From the NCBI RefSeq assembly GCF_019343475.1, contig NZ_CP072453.1:3038001-3102000 (forward strand): DNA of 64,000 nt. The letters run 5' to 3'. Position 1 is the first letter of the stretch. Each line of letters opens with the position of its first letter. Positions 26,645 through 34,758 of the stretch are shown piece after piece. The stretch is from Providencia sp. R33 (GTDB taxonomy: Bacteria > Pseudomonadota > Gammaproteobacteria > Enterobacterales > Enterobacteriaceae). The notes beneath the pieces are model-generated. The model made no database searches and was not told the origin of the DNA. It saw only the letters and a list, made by a program, of their open reading frames with translations. The translations under genes and the position numbers were made by a program.

Positions 26645-28258
26645 TTACTTATTTAGGCGACCGAGAACGGCCTTGATGATTTGCTCAACATTTTCCTCAG
26701 TGATATCACCTTGAGAAACCACCGCTTCCGTGATGGCCGCCGTGCTAAAACGGTTGTCTGCGGCATTAGAAACAGGCGCAGAAGCCGTCACTGGCTGGCG
26801 AAAACGGTCATCATCTAAAATGCTAATTTGCGGTTGATTTACCGTTGTTGAAACCGCAGGCTGAGCAACTGAGCACGGTTGTGCTGGCTGTCTTAAATCA
26901 TCAATAGAGCGCACGCCATAACCCACTTTACGAATGTTCAGCAAGTTCATTGGCCCGACGTTATCTGAGCTCGAACCGCCACCCACTGCACCGCAACCTA
27001 AGGTTAATGCAGGCGTAATGTTGGTCGTAGCCCCAATACCACCCAGTGCCGCAGGGGTATTAATTAAAATACGGTTAACCGGTTTTTCGAGGGAGAACTG
27101 GCGGATCACATCTTCGTTTTGCGTGTGGATCACCAGTGTGTGGCCTAAACCTTCGTTGGTCAGTAAATCCACCACACGATGGCAAGCAGATTGCCAATCC
27201 TCTTCGATATACATCCCTAAGATTGGGCACAGTTTTTCACGGGAATACGGGTTTTTCGGTGAAACGGTGTCTTGTAACGCAATGAGAACACGAGTATTTG
27301 CAGGTACGCTAAACCCTGCACGTTGGCTCAAGGTAATGGCATCTTTCCCAACCACTTCAGGGTTGATGGTGCCATTTGCCCGCAATAACATTGACGCCAT
27401 GCGCTTCGCTTCGTCTTCATTCATAAAGTAAGCGCCTTGCGCTAACAGCTCGCGGTGCACTTCGTTATAAATACAACGTTCGACGATAATTGATTGCTCA
27501 GATGCACAAATCACCCCGTTATCAAACGTTTTACTGGTGATAATGTCATTCACGGCTTGTTTGATATTGGCACTGCGCTCAATAAAGGCAGGGCCATTAC
27601 CCGGACCGCCACTGATTGTTGGCGTACCCGATGCATAGGCTGCACGCACCATGCCCTCCCCGCCAGTCGCTAAAATTAAGGAAACATCTTTGCTATGCAT
27701 CAGCTCTTTGGTCGCTTCAAGGGTCAGCATCGTGACGCCATCAACGATCCCTGCAGGTGCACCCGCTTCTAATGCCGCTTTTTTAACGATGTCTAATGTG
27801 CGGAAACTACAGGCTTTGGCATTAGGATGCGGGGAGAAGACAATGGCGTTACCTGCTTTTAAGGCAATCAACGTTTTGTAGATGATGGTCGATGTCGGGT
27901 TTGTCGATGGCACCAGTGCCGTGATCACCCCTAATGGAACGCCTACATCCATGACTTTGTTGATTTTGTCATCATTAATGATGCCAACGGTTTTGAGATC
28001 TTTGATGTGTTCATAGACACGCATTGAAGCGAAGGTGTTTTTCAGGACTTTATCTTGCCACTTACCAAAACCTGTCTCTTCATTGGCCATTTTTGCCAGC
28101 TCTTCAGCGTGAAGGGCGGATTCAATAGCAATGTGTTTAACGATACTGTCGATTTTTTCCTGCGAAAATGTCGCAAAAACTTTCTGCGCTTGTTTCGCGT
28201 TTCTAACTAGCTCTCTTGCCAGTTGTCTGGATTGCAGATCTTTATCTAATGCAACCAT
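26645..28258 (-). CDS. cutF: CoA-acylating acetaldehyde dehydrogenase of the choline microcompartment
   Basis: Oxidises acetaldehyde with NAD+ and CoA to acetyl-CoA. The ALDH core (residues 1-460) shows the nucleophile Cys251 in FDNGVICASEQS and the ATGGEGMVRAAY segment. After a Ser/Ala/Pro/Gln-rich linker (about 465-515) comes a C-terminal amphipathic helix, TEENVEQIIKAVLGRLNK, the encapsulation peptide that docks the enzyme inside the shell. Total 537 aa. It follows cmcC and precedes the vertex protein cmcD, the GRM2 gene order. Similar N-terminal helices appear on two downstream proteins of this operon. Confidence 0.94.
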   Translation of the reverse strand: MVALDKDLQSRQLARELVRNAKQAQKVFATFSQEKIDSIVKHIAIESALHAEELAKMANEETGFGKWQDKVLKNTFASMRVYEHIKDLKTVGIINDDKINKVMDVGVPLGVITALVPSTNPTSTIIYKTLIALKAGNAIVFSPHPNAKACSFRTLDIVKKAALEAGAPAGIVDGVTMLTLEATKELMHSKDVSLILATGGEGMVRAAYASGTPTISGGPGNGPAFIERSANIKQAVNDIITSKTFDNGVICASEQSIIVERCIYNEVHRELLAQGAYFMNEDEAKRMASMLLRANGTINPEVVGKDAITLSQRAGFSVPANTRVLIALQDTVSPKNPYSREKLCPILGMYIEEDWQSACHRVVDLLTNEGLGHTLVIHTQNEDVIRQFSLEKPVNRILINTPAALGGIGATTNITPALTLGCGAVGGGSSSDNVGPMNLLNIRKVGYGVRSIDDLRQPAQPCSVAQPAVSTTVNQPQISILDDDRFRQPVTASAPVSNAADNRFSTAAITEAVVSQGDITEENVEQIIKAVLGRLNK

Positions 28259-28327
28259 GTCTTCCCCCGTATCGGAGTCAAAATTAACTAATTAACTTGT
28301 TGTTTTATTTACTTATCAGCCAACAAC

Positions 28328-28606
28328 TTAGGCTTTGTGTTGCTGTGCAATTTTGCCGATATCATTATGCGGTCTAGCAATCACACGTGATGTCACCACG
28401 GTGCCAACACGTTTTGCAGCTTCAACACCCGACTCAACGGCTGCGTTAACCGCACCGACGTCACCTTTCACCATCGCAGTCACCAGCCCTGAGCCGACAT
28501 TTTCATAGCCAATCAGTTCGACATTAGCGGCTTTACACATGGCATCAGCGGCTTCAATACAGGCCACTAAACCTTTGGTTTCGATTAATCCAAGCGCTTC
28601 TTTCAT
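28328..28606 (-). CDS. cmcC: Hexameric BMC shell protein C
   Basis: Canonical single-domain BMC-H shell protein, 92 aa: ALGLIETKGLVACIEAADAM, the pore-loop region NVGSGLVTAMVKGDVGAV, and VIARPHNDI. It differs from cmcA and cmcB mainly at residues 54-70 and in the C-terminal tail (GKIAQQHKA). It is third of three tandem shell genes spaced 15-20 bases apart, each with its own ribosome-binding site. Confidence 0.94.
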   Translation of the reverse strand: MKEALGLIETKGLVACIEAADAMCKAANVELIGYENVGSGLVTAMVKGDVGAVNAAVESGVEAAKRVGTVVTSRVIARPHNDIGKIAQQHKA

Positions 28607-28620
28607 AAGTAATTTCCTTT

Positions 28621-28905
28621 TTATTCCGTGACTTTATACTGGGCGACGATTTTCTGAATATCGCTGTGAGGACGTGCAATCACCAGAGATGTCACAACAG
28701 TGCCTACGCGAGAAGCCGATTCAACGCCTGAATCAACCGCTGCTTTTACCGCGCCCACATCCCCTTTCACCATTGCCGTCACTAAACCTGACCCAACATT
28801 TTCATAACCAATCAGCACAACATTTGCGGCTTTACACATCGAGTCAGCCGCTTCAATACATGCCACTAACCCTTGAGTTTCGATAAGACCTAATGCGTCA
28901 CCCAT
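28621..28905 (-). CDS. cmcB: Hexameric BMC shell protein B
   Basis: BMC-H shell protein of 94 aa, nearly identical in its core to cmcA and cmcC but with VVLIGYENVG in place of VELIGYENVG, IETQGLV in place of IETKGLV, and a different tail (IQKIVAQYKVTE). The start is supported by the GGAGG upstream (minus strand), and it lies 20 bases after cmcA. Confidence 0.94.
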   Translation of the reverse strand: MGDALGLIETQGLVACIEAADSMCKAANVVLIGYENVGSGLVTAMVKGDVGAVKAAVDSGVESASRVGTVVTSLVIARPHSDIQKIVAQYKVTE

Positions 28906-28925
28906 GTTTTTTCCTCCGGAAAAAG

Positions 28926-29204
28926 TTATGCCTTATGTTTAATCACAATTTTGTTGATATCGTTATGTGGACGCGCAATGACCAGAGACGTCACGACTTC
29001 GCCAACACGCTGAGCAGATTCAACACCTGAATCAACCGCCGCTTTGACTGCGCCAACATCACCTTTAACCATTGCGGTTACGAGGCCTGAACCCACATTT
29101 TCATAACCGATTAGCTCAACGTTTGCGGCTTTACACATTGCGTCAGCCGCTTCGATGCAAGCTACCAAACCTTTAGTTTCGATAAGACCTAATGCATCAC
29201 CCAT
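28926..29204 (-). CDS. cmcA: Hexameric BMC shell protein A, first gene of the choline microcompartment operon
   Basis: BMC-H shell protein of 92 aa with the same core blocks as cmcB and cmcC (ALGLIETKGLVACIEAADAM, NVGSGLVTAMVKGDVGAV, VTSLVIARPHNDI). GGAGG upstream of the ATG supports the start. As first gene of a run of thirteen genes on the minus strand, its 600-base upstream region should carry the operon promoter and long 5' leader. Confidence 0.94.
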   Translation of the reverse strand: MGDALGLIETKGLVACIEAADAMCKAANVELIGYENVGSGLVTAMVKGDVGAVKAAVDSGVESAQRVGEVVTSLVIARPHNDINKIVIKHKA

Positions 29205-29820
29205 TGTTGTTTCCTCCGAGAAGCCTTCTTCATTTTTCTTTACCGCGCTCTTTAAGTTGATGTGTCCGAATACATGTTTCTTGCAGAACCGAGGTAATCA
29301 TTTACGCCAACAGTGTCTGCGCGGTGATTAATTGAACGCAGCCTTTGGCTTCAAACTCACTATAGAGACGAAAAATAAAAACAAAATATAAATCCACAAT
29401 AAGTAGATACTTAGAATATTTAACTAAAAATTAGATTTCAAAGGTCTTCAATTCACATAACCATGCTAAAAAAACGAAAAATTCACGCATCCGTCTGGTG
29501 AATAAAAAACACGAAAAATAGATTACGGATTAATCGAGGGGGATTGTTAACAGGATATTATTAAGCTGATACCAAGGGGTAATTTACACAATGATAATTG
29601 TGGGACAGCTCACTGGCTTATAAGCATTGTTCGCAAACGAAGATAACTTTCTGCATGACGAAAACAAGAAAAGCTCAGCAATCTAGGGCAAGACATTCAC
29701 ACTAAGATAGCCTGCAAATAACACTAAAGTTGCTCATCATTTCAATGGAAGTTAAAGGCAGTTAGAAGGGGAAAACGCTACAACAATAGGACGACTTTAA
29801 TACTCTCGGCAGGCATTTTG
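29205..29820. promoter_or_regulatory. Upstream region of the choline microcompartment operon
   Basis: About 615 bases without an ORF between the fidL-like gene and cmcA, both on the minus strand. The promoter of the cut operon is expected here, possibly with a long leader. The only clear sequence signal is a perfect dyad, annotated separately. No riboswitch family or intrinsic terminator was recognised. Confidence 0.45.
29587..29602. promoter_or_regulatory. Perfect dyad, candidate operator upstream of the cut operon
   Basis: CACAAT-GATA-ATTGTG is a perfect 6+4+6 inverted repeat about 385 bases upstream of cmcA. It may bind a regulator of the cut operon or of the adjacent MarT-like/FidL-like pair. 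No known regulator consensus was matched. Confidence 0.3.
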
Positions 29821-30339
29821 CTAATCAAATTTACTGCCGGGCTTTAATGTGCAGATATAGAGTGGGGAGTTAATTGAACTTAATAACAGCGCTTTGTCAT
29901 TCAGCTTTTGGGCGTTAAGAAATAACCCATCATGGCTATCAGACATTTCTCGCATAAAGTAGTCAAAAATCACATCGGGGGATTCATCAATGGAAGAGGC
30001 ACTCGATTCCCATTGACTAATATTATAATGGCGCTCCGTTGGGGAAACGCGTTTGGTCGTATAATTAAATTTCACATAGCGCTGTAAATACAACCATCCT
30101 GCTTTAGAGTCTGTATAACCCTCAACGACAATAGACCCTTTTCCATTCGCCCCAAAATTGAAGTGAATATTGCCATTAACGTTTTCATCTTTCATATTTT
30201 CAAAACGCATAATACCTTTGGTCGAACAAACCATTAAGCCATCTTGCTTATTAGCAAATAAAACGGATTGCGTGTAAATCACCACCACAATAAAAAGCAA
30301 AGCACTCAGTAAACATAATACTTTCCCAGATATTTTCAT
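29821..30339 (-). CDS. FidL-like membrane protein, partner of the MarT-like regulator
   Basis: Protein of 172 aa with one N-terminal transmembrane helix (KVLCLLSALLFIVVVIY) and a periplasmic domain of about 145 aa, resembling the FidL/YqeJ family that accompanies ToxR-like regulators in Salmonella and E. coli. The ATG at 30339 overlaps the stop of the upstream regulator (ATGA), so the pair is translationally coupled. A TTG four codons further upstream opens the same frame but is less likely. By analogy with ToxS it may stabilise the periplasmic domain of its partner; this is inference. Confidence 0.75.
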   Translation of the reverse strand: MKISGKVLCLLSALLFIVVVIYTQSVLFANKQDGLMVCSTKGIMRFENMKDENVNGNIHFNFGANGKGSIVVEGYTDSKAGWLYLQRYVKFNYTTKRVSPTERHYNISQWESSASSIDESPDVIFDYFMREMSDSHDGLFLNAQKLNDKALLLSSINSPLYICTLKPGSKFD

Positions 30340-31184
30340 GATGGCTTCCAAGAATAATAAAAATAGTTATCACAGTAGCTAAAAGGATTATCTTCATTTA
30401 CTGCGCAATGGGCTAAAAACACACGTCCTAATCCGTTGGTTTGTAATTTATCCCCATAGAAGAAAACAAATCGCTCTTTTTCTACACAGGCAAGATTTAA
30501 GTTATTTCTCACCTTGTCAAAGTTTTGCACATAATTTTGCGCGACAGTGCCGTTAATCATTTTTTCATTTGAAAGCACATCGCAACCAGCATGTTCCAGC
30601 ACAGTCATATTAATCGGTTGGGATGGCTGATTTGATAAATAAGCCATAACTAATAATAAGATAGAGCACAGCAAAAATGCACCACTGGCAAAATACCAGC
30701 ACATTTCTCTTTTTGCTTTGGTGAATGGCTTGGGGGGTAAGACAGTGGTTGTTTCTGGGTTAATTAATGGCGGCTCATTAACAGGTGATAATACAACTTC
30801 GGCGGCATCTATCTCACTCAAACTTTTAATAAATTCCGCGGGGTGCATTTTGGCATCATTCAAACGCTCTAACGTTACCTCTGAGTTAAATTCCAATCGC
30901 CCTCTTGCTACCGTAATAATGATATTTTCAATACCATACTGGCGAAATGCTTTTCTTAATAAGCTCAAATATTGGTTTAAATTACTGTTGGATGAAACTA
31001 ACCCATTATCATCCCATACTACTTTTAAGACATCGTCACGGGATACCACTCCCCTATTTTGGATAAAATAATAGAGCAATGCATTGGCGGTAATAGACAA
31101 TTGCGTATCCACTTCATCTTCTTTCAAAGACAAAGTGCCATCAACTGCATCATATATAATGAAGGCATTGATTTTATATTTCAC
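30336..31184 (-). CDS. ToxR/CadC/MarT-like transmembrane transcriptional regulator
   Basis: One-component membrane-bound regulator of 282 aa. Residues 1-100 form an OmpR-type winged helix-turn-helix (LSITANALLYYFIQNRG, SRDDVLKVVWDDNG, LNQYLSLLRKAF). A Pro-rich linker (about 130-158) leads to one transmembrane helix (about 163-183) and a roughly 100-residue periplasmic sensor domain with several cysteines. With the overlapping fidL-like gene the arrangement matches MarT-FidL of Salmonella and YqeI-YqeJ of E. coli. It lies upstream of, and co-oriented with, the choline microcompartment operon, making it a candidate regulator of that operon, though unproven. Confidence 0.82.
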   Translation of the reverse strand: MKYKINAFIIYDAVDGTLSLKEDEVDTQLSITANALLYYFIQNRGVVSRDDVLKVVWDDNGLVSSNSNLNQYLSLLRKAFRQYGIENIIITVARGRLEFNSEVTLERLNDAKMHPAEFIKSLSEIDAAEVVLSPVNEPPLINPETTTVLPPKPFTKAKREMCWYFASGAFLLCSILLLVMAYLSNQPSQPINMTVLEHAGCDVLSNEKMINGTVAQNYVQNFDKVRNNLNLACVEKERFVFFYGDKLQTNGLGRVFLAHCAVNEDNPFSYCDNYFYYSWKPS

Positions 31185-31242
31185 TGTCGCCCCATGTTTT
31201 TATTATATTAATGACGGTATTTTCGGTGTTTACTTATCCATA

Positions 31243-31815
31243 TTAAGGCAGTTTTTCAAACGATATCGCCGTTAAACGGCTGACAATGGCATCACGTTCT
31301 TGTTGCGATAGCGTTTCGCCCTCCGTTAACGATGACAACCACAAGCCGTCCGCACCATAACGCACTAGCGCCCCTAAATAGCTGTTATCGAACTCATCAC
31401 CTTTAGCTAAGTGGCCCAGCACCCAATCACGCCAGCATTTACGCAATACAGGCTCATTTGGCATGGCCAAAGACAATAACGCGAGCTGGAAACTTTCATC
31501 TGACTCTTTTAGCTCGCCAATATAGTGCAAATACGCACGAGAAAAACGCCCATATGTATTGGTATCATTTTCCATGATGAGGCTAATTCGCTCATCCATA
31601 ATGCCCAGCAATTGCAGAAATAACGCGTGGATAAGCTCTTGTTTGCTCGGGAAATGGTGCATCAGCCCCCCTTTGCTGACACCCGCTTCTCGTGCGACAG
31701 CATTAAGCGATAATGCAGAAATGCCTTCCCTACCCGCAATGATGCGAGCCGCTTTTAGTAGCTCCACTTGGAGTTTGATAGGGTCTTTTTTTCTGTGCTG
31801 CGCTGTTTTATTCAT
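31243..31815 (-). CDS. TetR-family transcriptional repressor
   Basis: Repressor of 190 aa from the chosen ATG. The N-terminal helix-turn-helix is clear (LLKAARIIAGREGISALSLN, then VAREAGVSKGGLMHHFPSKQEL), followed by an all-helical ligand and dimerisation domain. The same frame opens further upstream with a TTG (31884), but a perfect operator palindrome at 31826-31843 lies between the two and would then be coding, which favours 31815. It is divergent from the FMN reductase, the classical arrangement for a repressor controlling its neighbour and itself. Ligand unknown. Confidence 0.85.
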   Translation of the reverse strand: MNKTAQHRKKDPIKLQVELLKAARIIAGREGISALSLNAVAREAGVSKGGLMHHFPSKQELIHALFLQLLGIMDERISLIMENDTNTYGRFSRAYLHYIGELKESDESFQLALLSLAMPNEPVLRKCWRDWVLGHLAKGDEFDNSYLGALVRYGADGLWLSSLTEGETLSQQERDAIVSRLTAISFEKLP

Positions 31816-31825
31816 GCAATGGATG

Positions 31826-31843
31826 ATACCGACCAGTCGGTAT
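31826..31843. promoter_or_regulatory. Perfect 18-bp TetR operator palindrome
   Basis: ATACCGAC-CA-GTCGGTAT is a perfect inverted repeat of the ACCGAC..GTCGGT type commonly bound by TetR-family repressors. It lies 11 bases upstream of the tetR-family start codon and so would give autoregulation. Confidence 0.8.
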
Positions 31844-32129
31844 GTTTCATTTTGACCGAAATCAAGTAACCCTGTTTTGTTCAAGGTTAAATCAAAATAG
31901 TGGAATGGGACTCACAATATCCATTTTAGATAAGCTATAAGCCCATAATTAATTGATAATTTAAAATTATTTTGTATTTTGATTTTATTGTTTTGGCTGA
32001 CTTTACATTTAACTTAGTTTTGCACCGATTCGGGTTATGATGTTTAATAATGGGTGTAAAATAAAATTCTGACAAAGTGCAAATTATTTGTCACATTCGT
32101 CATCAACCGTCGATAGAAGAGGTTTTACC

Positions 32130-32690
32130 ATGTCAAAACAATATAATATTGGTGTTATTGTGGGTAGCTTGCGTGCGAATTCTTACAACCTAATCGTCGC
32201 TAAAGCCATGACTAAGTTGTTCCCTGCAAATTTTTCATTCAAATTTATCAACATTGGCGACCTTCCTCTCTACAATCAAGATGCAGACCAAAATGTGCCT
32301 CCTGTTGTCGCCAATTTTAAATCTCAAATTAAAGCCTGTGACGGTATTATTTTTGCCACCCCCGAATATAACCGCTCTATCCCCGGCGTATTAAAAAATG
32401 CTATTGACCAAGGCTCTCGCCCTTGGGGTGATAACTCGTGGAATGCAATTCCTGCGGGGGTTTTAGGTGTATCCATCGGTAATATCAGTACAGCAATTGC
32501 CCAACAACACCTGCGCAACAGCCTCGCCTTTTTGAATATGCCAACGATGAACCAACCTGAATGTTACCTGAAATGGTATGACGGTATGGTGGATGAGCAA
32601 GGCAATATTTCACCGAAAAGCAAAGATTTCTTGCAACCGTGGGCGGATACCTTTGCTCAGTTTGTTGCCCATAATGCTGTGAGTAAGTAA
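32130..32690 (+). CDS. NADPH-dependent FMN reductase (ChrR/YieF-like)
   Basis: Flavodoxin-like quinone/FMN reductase of 186 aa. IGVIVGSLRANSYNLIVAK at the N-terminus binds the FMN phosphate; FATPEYNRSIPGVLKNAID is the family signature; GVLGVSIGN follows. A TTG 14 codons upstream (32088) opens the frame, but ATG 32130 has AGAGG 8 bases before it and starts right at the domain. Relatives reduce quinones, nitro compounds and chromate, protecting against redox cycling. It is divergent from a TetR repressor, which probably controls it. Confidence 0.85.
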   Translation: MSKQYNIGVIVGSLRANSYNLIVAKAMTKLFPANFSFKFINIGDLPLYNQDADQNVPPVVANFKSQIKACDGIIFATPEYNRSIPGVLKNAIDQGSRPWGDNSWNAIPAGVLGVSIGNISTAIAQQHLRNSLAFLNMPTMNQPECYLKWYDGMVDEQGNISPKSKDFLQPWADTFAQFVAHNAVSK

Positions 32691-32712
32691 GCTACCGTCT
32701 GCGTAACTTATT

Positions 32713-32751
32713 GAACAAAAAAGGCACCTACATAAGGTGCCTTTTTTGTTC
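32713..32751. terminator. Bidirectional terminator between FMN reductase and potD
   Basis: Near-perfect stem with AAAAAAGGCACCT / AGGTGCCTTTTTT and a 5-nt loop, giving a U-run in both directions. It serves the FMN reductase (plus strand) and the potABCD operon (minus strand), which converge here. Confidence 0.9.
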
Positions 32752-32760
32752 GTCAAACCA

Positions 32761-33810
32761 TTAACGGCCAGCTTTTAGCTTTTGGAAATATTCTTCGTAC
32801 AAAATATTGGTATTCCCAACATCGCTTTGCCACTCGCCTTTTTTCAAGACCTCTTCACTTGGGTAAAGGGATGGGTCGTTAGCAATCTCTGCGGGTAACA
32901 TCTTTTTAGCGGCTAAATTGGGTGTTGGATAGCCGATGGATTCAGCAACTTGTGCCGCAATTTCAGGGCGTAGTAAGAAGTTAATCAGTTTATGGGCGCC
33001 TTCAACGTTTTTCGCATTGGCAGGGATCGCCAGACTATCCATCCAGAAGATGCCGCCTTCTTTTGGCCACACCACTTCAATCGGTAAGCCCGCTTGCCTT
33101 GCGACAAACGCAGAGCCATTCCATAACATCCCCACATCCACTTCCCCTTCAATAAACGGTGTGGCAGGGTTATCCGAGTTAAAGGCTAAGATATTCGGGC
33201 GCAGCTTTTGCAGCTCTTTATAGGCCTCTTCAATCTCTTTCGGGTCGGTGGTATTACCTGAATAACCCAGTTTATTTAATGCGACTTGGAATACTTCCCG
33301 TGCATCATCCATCATCAATAGGCTATTTTTATATTCAGGCTTCCAAAAATCTGCCCACGACGTGATAGAACCTGGGTCAACGGCTTCACCATTAATGCCA
33401 ATCCCTGTTGCGCCCCAAATATAAGGCACAGAATAGTCATTATTGGGGTCAAATTCTTTGTGGATTAAATTCGGATCGAGGTTTTTAAAGTTGCTCAATT
33501 TACTTTGATCAATCTTTTGCAGCATCCCCTCTTTACTCATTTTGGCAATAAAGTAAGTAGATGGCACCACCAAATCATAAGCCCCATCTTTATAGGTTTT
33601 CAATTTGGTGTACATACTTTCGTTGGATTCGTAGGTGGAGTAAATCACCTTGATACCCGTTTCTTTGGTAAATTGTTCTAATAAACCGGGGGGAACATAT
33701 TCTGTCCAGTTATAGAAATACAGTACGTCTTTGTTATCGTCAGCGGCAGTCGCCGTGCCAATACTTGCAGCCATTAAGCCTGCCGCCAGTAGATAGGACC
33801 ATTTTTTCAT
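32761..33810 (-). CDS. potD: Spermidine/putrescine-binding periplasmic protein
   Basis: Periplasmic polyamine-binding protein of 349 aa, close to E. coli PotD over its whole length (LYFYNWTEYVPPGLLEQFTK, YDLVVPSTYF, KEGGIFWMDSLAIPANAKN, ending YFQKLKAGR). The signal peptide is cleaved near ATAA. It delivers spermidine and putrescine to PotBC. It is the last of four genes in potA-B-C-D order; a 162-base gap containing a small hairpin separates it from potC, which may allow higher expression of the binding protein. Confidence 0.96.
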   Translation of the reverse strand: MKKWSYLLAAGLMAASIGTATAADDNKDVLYFYNWTEYVPPGLLEQFTKETGIKVIYSTYESNESMYTKLKTYKDGAYDLVVPSTYFIAKMSKEGMLQKIDQSKLSNFKNLDPNLIHKEFDPNNDYSVPYIWGATGIGINGEAVDPGSITSWADFWKPEYKNSLLMMDDAREVFQVALNKLGYSGNTTDPKEIEEAYKELQKLRPNILAFNSDNPATPFIEGEVDVGMLWNGSAFVARQAGLPIEVVWPKEGGIFWMDSLAIPANAKNVEGAHKLINFLLRPEIAAQVAESIGYPTPNLAAKKMLPAEIANDPSLYPSEEVLKKGEWQSDVGNTNILYEEYFQKLKAGR

Positions 33811-33972
33811 GACTGAGTTTCCCTCAACAACCTGTTTTTATCCCTGCCTACACCAAGCTGTAACTTGAATGATTTAGGGGTGATATCTTATAGGCTCAAT
33901 TGGAGCCCACCCTCTCGCCTTATGGCATTTAAAAAGCACGAAAAACTGTAACACCGTGCCATCCTATTATTT

Positions 33973-34758
33973 TTACTGCGCTTTTTTACCGTATTTATCC
34001 CGCATTACCCATTGGCTTAAGCAAACAAGCACCAGCGACATAATCAGTAGCACCGTTGCCAACGCATTCACTTCAGGCGATACGCCAACCTTGACCATTG
34101 AGTAGATTTTTAACGGTAAAATTTCATAACTTGGCCCCGTCACAAACGACGACACTACCACATCATCCATCGATAATGTGAAGCTGAGCAACCAACCCGC
34201 CACAATCGCGGGGAGCGCCAATGGCAGAATAATTTTACGTAAAATAGTAAATTCACCCGCCCCAAGATCTCGCGCGGCTTCCAGCATCTTCACATCAAAG
34301 TCTTTAAGCCTTGCATATACCGTGACCACCACAAAAGGCAGACAGAAGGTAATGTGCGAAAACAGCAACGACCAAAAACCCAGTGAAACGCCCAAGATCA
34401 TAAACAGCACTAATAACGATATTGCCATCACGATATCGGGGGACATCATCACCACAAACAGCATTCCGCCCACAAAGGGCTTGCCACGAAAACGGTAACG
34501 AAACAGCGCAACTGCGGTTAATGTGCCAATCACTGTGGCAAATGTGGCGGATAACACCGCCATGGTTAATGAATGCCCCGCCGCTTCTAATAAGCTGTCG
34601 TTATTGCTCAGCAGTTCATACCATTTTGTTGAGAACCCCTGCCACTGAATACCAAAACGAGATTCATTGAAGGAGTTAACAATCAAAATGATGATTGGAA
34701 TATAAAGATACGCATAGACGATGGCCATAAAGCCACCACGCAAAGTACGCCCGATCAT
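33973..34758 (-). CDS. potC: Spermidine/putrescine ABC transporter permease
   Basis: Inner-membrane permease of 261 aa with about six transmembrane helices. The binding-protein-dependent transport motif (EAARDLGAGEFTILRKIILP, the EAA loop that contacts PotA) is in the third quarter. The start overlaps the potB stop by 4 bases, indicating translational coupling. Closest to PotC by operon position and sequence. Confidence 0.94.
   Translation of the reverse strand: MIGRTLRGGFMAIVYAYLYIPIIILIVNSFNESRFGIQWQGFSTKWYELLSNNDSLLEAAGHSLTMAVLSATFATVIGTLTAVALFRYRFRGKPFVGGMLFVVMMSPDIVMAISLLVLFMILGVSLGFWSLLFSHITFCLPFVVVTVYARLKDFDVKMLEAARDLGAGEFTILRKIILPLALPAIVAGWLLSFTLSMDDVVVSSFVTGPSYEILPLKIYSMVKVGVSPEVNALATVLLIMSLVLVCLSQWVMRDKYGKKAQ

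Noticed and set aside
26934..27431. 165-codon frame antisense to the cutF gene
   Set aside because: It is a shadow of a high-quality aldehyde dehydrogenase gene in another frame and shows no domain of its own.
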